Source of the DNA: Clostridiales bacterium
Lineage (GTDB): Bacteria > Bacillota > Clostridia > Oscillospirales > Acutalibacteraceae
DNA length: 15,932 nucleotides
Direction: 5' to 3'
NCBI GenBank assembly: GCA_019416395.1
Contig: DXXH01000002.1
Coordinates: forward strand, 48,094-64,025
The position numbers were made by a program, and so were the translations under genes. Below the pieces are notes generated by a model, which saw only the letters and a list, made by a program, of their open reading frames with translations, did not search any database and had not been told where the DNA came from. This document shows, piece by piece, positions 11,922 to 15,932 of the stretch (its first letter is position 1; each line of letters begins with the position of its first letter).

Positions 11922-12509
11922 TCAGTATTGATAGGCAGTCGCTCCGTCCCGGATAGTGCTGCCTGTGTAAGCGGTTGCGGCATATTGAACCGCAGTTGCA
12001 CCTGCCTCGTAGTACTCCACGTCATCCAGTACAGAACGGAGATTTTTATAAAATTTCACCCGGTCCAGCACAATTTGGTGCTTGACCGGGTCCACATTTT
12101 GATATGACACATCAATGAGAAGCTTAAAATGATAAGGTCGTCCATCATATTCAAACCATTCCCTCACCAGGGTATTTGGATAAATAGCGGATATGGCCGT
12201 TTCCACGGCAGCTTTCGTGCCCAACATTCGGTGGACTTTCCAGGAATCCTTGAGTGTCTGTCGTTTCTGCTCTAGGGTATAATCTCCGTCCCACCAGTCG
12301 ACCTTGAAGTCATAGGCCAGGATGTCCAGGAGATCTTCTGGTAATTCATCAATTCGGCAATAGATCAATACCTGTCGAATTTCCTGCACCCGGGCCGCTA
12401 AGACGTTGGCAATGGATTCTGCCAAAGCCCGCATATTCTCATCTTCCGCCAAAGGAGAAGGGAGAGTTCGGAATAGATTTTCGGGCGTCAAACTGTGGTT
12501 TTCATTCAT
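11922..12509 (-). CDS. Phage tail protein I (P2 gpI family)
   Basis: 195 aa baseplate-periphery protein linking the J wedge to the fibre. Features of the family: SLTPENLFRTLPSPLAED at the start, ELPEDLLDILAYDFKVDWWD, and the KDSWKVHRMLGTKAAVETAI block with YPNTLVREWFEY. Start ATG 12509 has GGAGG eight bases upstream; the ATG at 12524 overlaps that ribosome site and is rejected. The start overlaps the J gene stop by 8 bases (ATGAATGA), so the two are coupled. It lies between J and the fibre as in P2. Confidence 0.9.
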   Translation of the reverse strand: MNENHSLTPENLFRTLPSPLAEDENMRALAESIANVLAARVQEIRQVLIYCRIDELPEDLLDILAYDFKVDWWDGDYTLEQKRQTLKDSWKVHRMLGTKAAVETAISAIYPNTLVREWFEYDGRPYHFKLLIDVSYQNVDPVKHQIVLDRVKFYKNLRSVLDDVEYYEAGATAVQYAATAYTGSTIRDGATAYQY

Positions 12510-13638
12510 CTTCCTGTCCTCCATTCGTAGCAGTTATCTCTCCCACCACGGCAAGTTGAGGCGTTGACCTGTCACTTCCATCCTTAAGAGCAGTATACAA
12601 TGGGCTTGTCAACTCCACTCTCTTGATACCAGTTTGCATTAACATCCCGATCAGCTTGGAAGGATTAATATCACGTCCTAGCTTTCCACTCTGCCAAGAC
12701 ACATACTCTGAAACCACTGCGTCTACAGCAGCCTCTACTTCTGCAGAGCTGGAAGTGACCTCTTCTGGGATGTAGTAAGTAAAAGAAATATCATATTCAA
12801 CAGTTTCTGGATCCTTGACAGACACCATGTCTGTCAGAGGACGCACTGTTTCGTCGTTACAAGCGTTTAGTACCGCTTGCTTCACCTCTGTGCCGGCCGC
12901 TTTTCCATTAGACATCAGGACATAGAGTTCTACTTCTCCGGCCGCAGGGCTCATTGCAACAACGTCTATGATCTCCGTTGACACCGATTTTGCGTTGTAA
13001 ATATACCCTCCCTTTGGCCCCGCCGTGGAAAAAGCGTCTTGACTTGCTCGCATCAGCTCATAATATTCGTCATCAGTTGCCACATCGGAACCACCATCGC
13101 TCACCGTAATATTTTCGCACTGAGAATAGTAATCGAAGATATCGATCAGTTCGTTGATTTGTCCAGCAGCATAGCCATTTCCTAAGCTGCCAGAAGTTTG
13201 ACAGTAAATAGGAACATCCGCATAAGTTTCCCCAATATCCACATAACAATCCTGCTGAGTAGCCCAAATCAGAGTATTGGACTTATCTGTGACTCGTGTG
13301 CCTGCCGGAATAATCACAGCGGTATCTTGAGCTTCTGAAATATAAAACCTCTCAGTACAAACAGCAGCTTGGGCCTGTGGCCTCTGAGTAACATAGAATA
13401 GTTCTCCCAATGAATCCAGATTTTCGCCTTCCGCCCGGGAAGGAATATTCTGGTTACCGGTATAATTATTGAGTACCCGTTCTTGAACGATTACATTCGC
13501 CACCCACTGGATAAATAACTTCTCCGGACTGGCAGGCTGCACCGTCACACCAGTGATCTTTTCATATCCAGATACCAACAAAGGAACCAGTTCTCCGGTG
13601 TCCGTGGAGATGAACTGATATGGAGAGTTTCTACTCAT
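12502..13638 (-). CDS. Baseplate J-like protein (P2 gpJ family)
   Basis: 378 aa wedge protein of contractile-tail baseplates. Typical features are the N-terminal helical part with EKLFIQWVANVIVQERVLNN, EGENLDSLGELFYVTQRPQA, the beta-rich middle with IPAGTRVTDKSNTLIWAT and GSLGNGYAAGQINELID, and DDEYYELMRASQDAFSTAGP, which is diagnostic of the family. Start ATG 13638 follows GGAGGTG and overlaps the W gene stop (ATGAGTAG). It assembles with W and I to form the baseplate edge that triggers sheath contraction. Confidence 0.93.
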   Translation of the reverse strand: MSRNSPYQFISTDTGELVPLLVSGYEKITGVTVQPASPEKLFIQWVANVIVQERVLNNYTGNQNIPSRAEGENLDSLGELFYVTQRPQAQAAVCTERFYISEAQDTAVIIPAGTRVTDKSNTLIWATQQDCYVDIGETYADVPIYCQTSGSLGNGYAAGQINELIDIFDYYSQCENITVSDGGSDVATDDEYYELMRASQDAFSTAGPKGGYIYNAKSVSTEIIDVVAMSPAAGEVELYVLMSNGKAAGTEVKQAVLNACNDETVRPLTDMVSVKDPETVEYDISFTYYIPEEVTSSSAEVEAAVDAVVSEYVSWQSGKLGRDINPSKLIGMLMQTGIKRVELTSPLYTALKDGSDRSTPQLAVVGEITATNGGQEDE

Positions 13639-13948
13639 GAATAATCACCTCCACCGTAGGAAACATTTTCCCTGGAAAACCAGGATCCTCTGTCAGCTCC
13701 ACATTCACAACTTCTGCTCGAGGTTCAAATTGCTCCACAGCTTCCTTAACTTCCACCATGAGAATGGATCTGGCCACAGTGAACGGGCGGTCCACAAACC
13801 GCATAGGAAGTCCGAATTCCCGATACAAAGGGCAAGAAAGCTGCCTGGTACGCAGTATCATGCAGATATTCTGGAGTATATTCGCCACGGGATCTTTCTG
13901 GGAAAGGATGATTTTTCCCGGGTCATTTGCACTTACAATATAGCTCAT
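13631..13948 (-). CDS. Baseplate wedge protein W (gp25-like)
   Basis: 105 aa, the usual size for the GPW/gp25 family. The core signature is present: ILQNICMILRTRQLSCPLYR then EFGLPMRFVDRP and the C-terminal strand VNVELTEDPGFPGKMFPTVEV. Gp25-like proteins connect the wedge to the sheath and start sheath polymerisation. Start ATG 13948 with AGGAGC upstream; the end overlaps the J start by 8 bases. Confidence 0.9.
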   Translation of the reverse strand: MSYIVSANDPGKIILSQKDPVANILQNICMILRTRQLSCPLYREFGLPMRFVDRPFTVARSILMVEVKEAVEQFEPRAEVVNVELTEDPGFPGKMFPTVEVIIHE

Positions 13949-13952
13949 GATT

Positions 13953-14351
13953 TCAGCTCCTGATATACTCTTGCAGACTCACAGAAACAGTGGCAGTTGT
14001 AACGTCCCCATCTCCATCAAAGGTCTGCGCTTTCATTTTGTGATCTGTGATGGTCCACCGGTATTTTCCGTAAATTTTGGTACCCAGGACAAAGGTAACC
14101 GGAGTTCCGTCCCGTTCATAGTTCCAAATCTTGATCACTTCCTCCATGGGGTTTACCCCAAGGTAGGCAGACAAATAAATATCAAACGTGATCTTGTCAG
14201 GATCGATCCCGGTAAACTCTGTGAGAGCATCGGTAAGATGGCGTTGGTGAGTTCCGTAACGGACAGAGCCGGACCAGGTCATGTTGTTTACAGTTTCCAC
14301 TGTATCCGAGGAAACCTCAAATACAATATTCCCAAGACAACCTACCTGCAT
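13953..14351 (-). CDS. Phage tail protein U-like (P2 gpU family)
   Basis: 132 aa. The chain MQVGCLGNIVFEVSSDTVET, RYGTHQRHLTDALTEFTG, ITFDIYLSAYLGVNPMEEVI, GTKIYGKYRWTI and a final VSVSLQEY strand is the pattern of the gpU family, which in P2 is needed for tail completion at the tube end. Here the gene stands between V and W instead of beside F/E/T genes as in P2, an arrangement usual in Firmicutes contractile phages. Start ATG 14351 follows AGGAGGAA at the end of the V gene. Confidence 0.75.
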   Translation of the reverse strand: MQVGCLGNIVFEVSSDTVETVNNMTWSGSVRYGTHQRHLTDALTEFTGIDPDKITFDIYLSAYLGVNPMEEVIKIWNYERDGTPVTFVLGTKIYGKYRWTITDHKMKAQTFDGDGDVTTATVSVSLQEYIRS

Positions 14352-14352
14352 C

Positions 14353-14679
14353 TCAAATTCCTCCTATCACAAATCCATCTCCATCATCCACCGGCAAATA
14401 TACTATGAGGACTTGGTCATTAACCTTAGGCATCCAAGGATTAACCTTCAATTCGTGGAAATGGTTGGCAAATAACGCTTCGCCATCCCCACCTGATTGG
14501 CTTTCAGTATGCTGTGGCAAATTTTCGTCCGGGATCAATGGCGAACTTTTGAGAACATAGAGCCATCCGGAAGTATGCCCTGTTTCCCGAAGGATGCAAC
14601 GCACTCTTCGCCCGGGCTTGTCCACAGAGCTGACTGTGCCTACCTGAATCATTCTGGAAATTAGGTTTTCGGCGCCCAT
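14353..14679 (-). CDS. Baseplate assembly/spike protein V-like, OB-fold only
   Basis: 108 aa. ISRMIQVGTVSSVDKPGRRV, ADR-type beta strands, LKVNPWMPKVNDQVLIVYLP and a GGI end correspond to the N-terminal OB fold of P2 gpV/gp5-type spike proteins. It is about half the length of P2 gpV and lacks the triple-beta-helix spike and iron-binding tip. An HFH motif is present but inside the OB region. It begins at ATG 14679, overlapping the D gene stop as TAATG, with GGAGGG upstream. A separate tip protein may exist outside the window, or this is a hub adaptor. Confidence 0.75.
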   Translation of the reverse strand: MGAENLISRMIQVGTVSSVDKPGRRVRCILRETGHTSGWLYVLKSSPLIPDENLPQHTESQSGGDGEALFANHFHELKVNPWMPKVNDQVLIVYLPVDDGDGFVIGGI

Positions 14680-15746
14680 TAGTATCCCTCCACCACTCGC
14701 CTAAGCGTCACCTGTGTGGTGTAGCCAGAAGCGCTCAACGAGTGCTTAGACTGCATCACAATATACTTCCCATCCCAAGATCCCCACCCAGCAAGCATGG
14801 CTGTAACGCCCGCCATCTTATCAGGATCTCCTGGAAATGTGAAATTTGCTGTTCGGGAATATTTGTTGTGGAGCCGCAGCCGCTTAGCCGCAAGTGTCTT
14901 TGCCTCTCCAGCATTCGCGACTTTTGCAGTGACTTCCAATTGCTGGTTATTTTTTGATCCTTCCTTGTAGTCATCACTATAAGCGATTCCCTCAATCACT
15001 ATGCCGGTAGACGGATCCACATATCTAACCCTACAAGAAGAATATTTTGTGTCCGCTGTCCCGATGGAAAGATCATACTTGGTATAACTTCCGTCACCTT
15101 TTTTCACAGTGAATATAGGGGATTTTTGCTCATAGGTCTGCTGGTCAAAAAGCACCAATAGGTTATTTGTAGACTTTAATGAAATCCCTGCGTTATGACA
15201 CAGCTTAGAGAGAAACGAGATGTCACTTTCCTTGTATTGTTCCACCCGCTCATAATATGGATCGGAGGCAGATTCGTACATGCACACCATTCCGCCATTC
15301 CCAGCAATCTCTCTGGCAATACCTGACAGGGCATAGCTTTCCCAGGCTTTGGTCTTTTTTGTCTGCCGAATCTGAGCACCGTAGGGCAGCGAAGTACCCT
15401 TGATTGTAATAGTGGATGGTGGTCCAGACGCCTTAATTGAGTCAAGCTCGAATGCCCCACAATCTAACAGTTTATCAGCCCCATCCCCATACCAGTTTTC
15501 CCGCAGAAAAATCGCTTGTATCTTCAACCCTGTGGCATCAGCGGCCGCCTCAATGGCATTTGCCAACCATTTTTCCACCCAAACTCCATCACGGTCTTGA
15601 ATCTTAATTTGAAGATCGTCCGCTTCATCTTCCTCATTATCCGTATAGCTCACAGATAAAAGATAAGGTCGAATAGATGTGGTGATATCTACTCCTCCAA
15701 AGGCAATTTCTACCGCTGTACGACGCGCCCGATCTTTACTGCTCAT
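14679..15746 (-). CDS. Tail hub protein D (phage late control gene D family)
   Basis: 355 aa, the structural hub that joins tail tube and spike, related to T4 gp27/VgrG. Family signs are the N-terminal barrel (SVSYTDNEEDEADDLQIKIQ, DRDGVWV), YKESDISFLSKLCHNAGISL, and the final VTLRRVVEGY after an insertion rich in K/Y. The family name comes from a P2 gene; no regulatory role is implied. Start ATG 15746 overlaps the end of the X gene by 11 bases, and its end overlaps the V start. Confidence 0.9.
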   Translation of the reverse strand: MSSKDRARRTAVEIAFGGVDITTSIRPYLLSVSYTDNEEDEADDLQIKIQDRDGVWVEKWLANAIEAAADATGLKIQAIFLRENWYGDGADKLLDCGAFELDSIKASGPPSTITIKGTSLPYGAQIRQTKKTKAWESYALSGIAREIAGNGGMVCMYESASDPYYERVEQYKESDISFLSKLCHNAGISLKSTNNLLVLFDQQTYEQKSPIFTVKKGDGSYTKYDLSIGTADTKYSSCRVRYVDPSTGIVIEGIAYSDDYKEGSKNNQQLEVTAKVANAGEAKTLAAKRLRLHNKYSRTANFTFPGDPDKMAGVTAMLAGWGSWDGKYIVMQSKHSLSASGYTTQVTLRRVVEGY

Positions 15747-15932
15747 TGGACCACCTCCACGGAGGAAGAGTTTGTGATACAGGCTTCTCCGGATCTGGGA
15801 TAGAAAGAATCACACCTGCGGGAAAACTGTAAAACCCTAAATATTGCTGATTGGCTTGCATCAGTTTGTCCGTATATTCTACGCTCCCCATTTGGGTATG
15901 AGCAATAGAATCCCACATATCTCCTTGAATAG
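15736..15932 (-). CDS. Tail protein X, LysM-like (5' partial)
   Basis: The frame is open to the window edge and reads TIQGDMWDSIAHTQMGSVEY onward, the LysM-like core of the P2 gpX family (usually 65-75 aa), so the ATG at 15918 is internal and the true start is beyond the window. The C-terminal half (QYLGFYSFPAGVILSIPDPE) is typical. It overlaps the D gene start by 11 bases. Confidence 0.85.
   Translation of the reverse strand, partial: IQGDMWDSIAHTQMGSVEYTDKLMQANQQYLGFYSFPAGVILSIPDPEKPVSQTLPPWRWSNEQ

Noticed and set aside
1..15932. CRISPR array, insertion sequence or second copy of the tRNA-Lys 3' end
   Set aside because: I looked for regularly spaced repeats, transposase motifs and a repeated TTCGAATCCCCG-type segment and saw none; the only tandem array is the protein linker repeat.

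Overview
The window looks like a Clostridia (Oscillospiraceae/Ruminococcaceae-type) chromosome interrupted by a prophage or phage-derived tail element. The case for this is a dockerin-bearing secreted protein with a proline-rich linker, a cytoplasmic GH36 alpha-galactosidase, strong AGGAGG-type ribosome binding sites, and a P2-like contractile-tail baseplate with the small CD1375-type proteins usual in Firmicutes phages. This placement rests on recognised families, not on a database search.

Host part (1-3894, plus strand): the 3' part of a beta-propeller-like protein with a hexapeptide-repeat linker and a C-terminal type I dockerin; a complete GH36 alpha-galactosidase behind its own extended -10 promoter; then tRNA-Lys(UUU) with a perfect consensus promoter, a hairpin leader and an encoded CCA. 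The 3' end of the tRNA points toward the phage genes and is the natural attachment site.

Junction/accessory part (about 3895-6330): an Xre-type regulator (+) with an inverted repeat upstream; a terminator shared with a second, convergent Xre-type repressor (-); a compact divergent control region with two perfect TTGACA-N17-TATAAT promoters and candidate operators; three small plus-strand genes (41, 94 and 59 aa); and a markedly AT-rich minus-strand gene for a membrane-anchored coiled-coil protein. This is the moron/lysogenic-conversion position, between the late-operon terminator and the tRNA.

Phage late operon (about 15932-6330, all minus strand, tightly packed): tail protein X (cut by the window edge), D (hub), V (spike/OB fold), U-like, W (gp25), J, I, a tail fibre with collar-type N-terminus and beta-helix C-terminus, a 150-aa accessory protein, two tandem CD1375-family micro-proteins, a hairpin, two membrane proteins, a three-part endolysin, and then three membrane proteins ending at a strong terminator. 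Two of those last three (25 aa and 59 aa) are chained by stop/start overlaps; the 59-aa one carries eight cysteines. No head, terminase or integrase gene is in view, so whether this is a complete prophage or an R-type tailocin cannot be decided here. The least explained elements are the Cys-rich lysis-cassette micro-gene, the AT-rich membrane gene, and the divergent regulatory switch.
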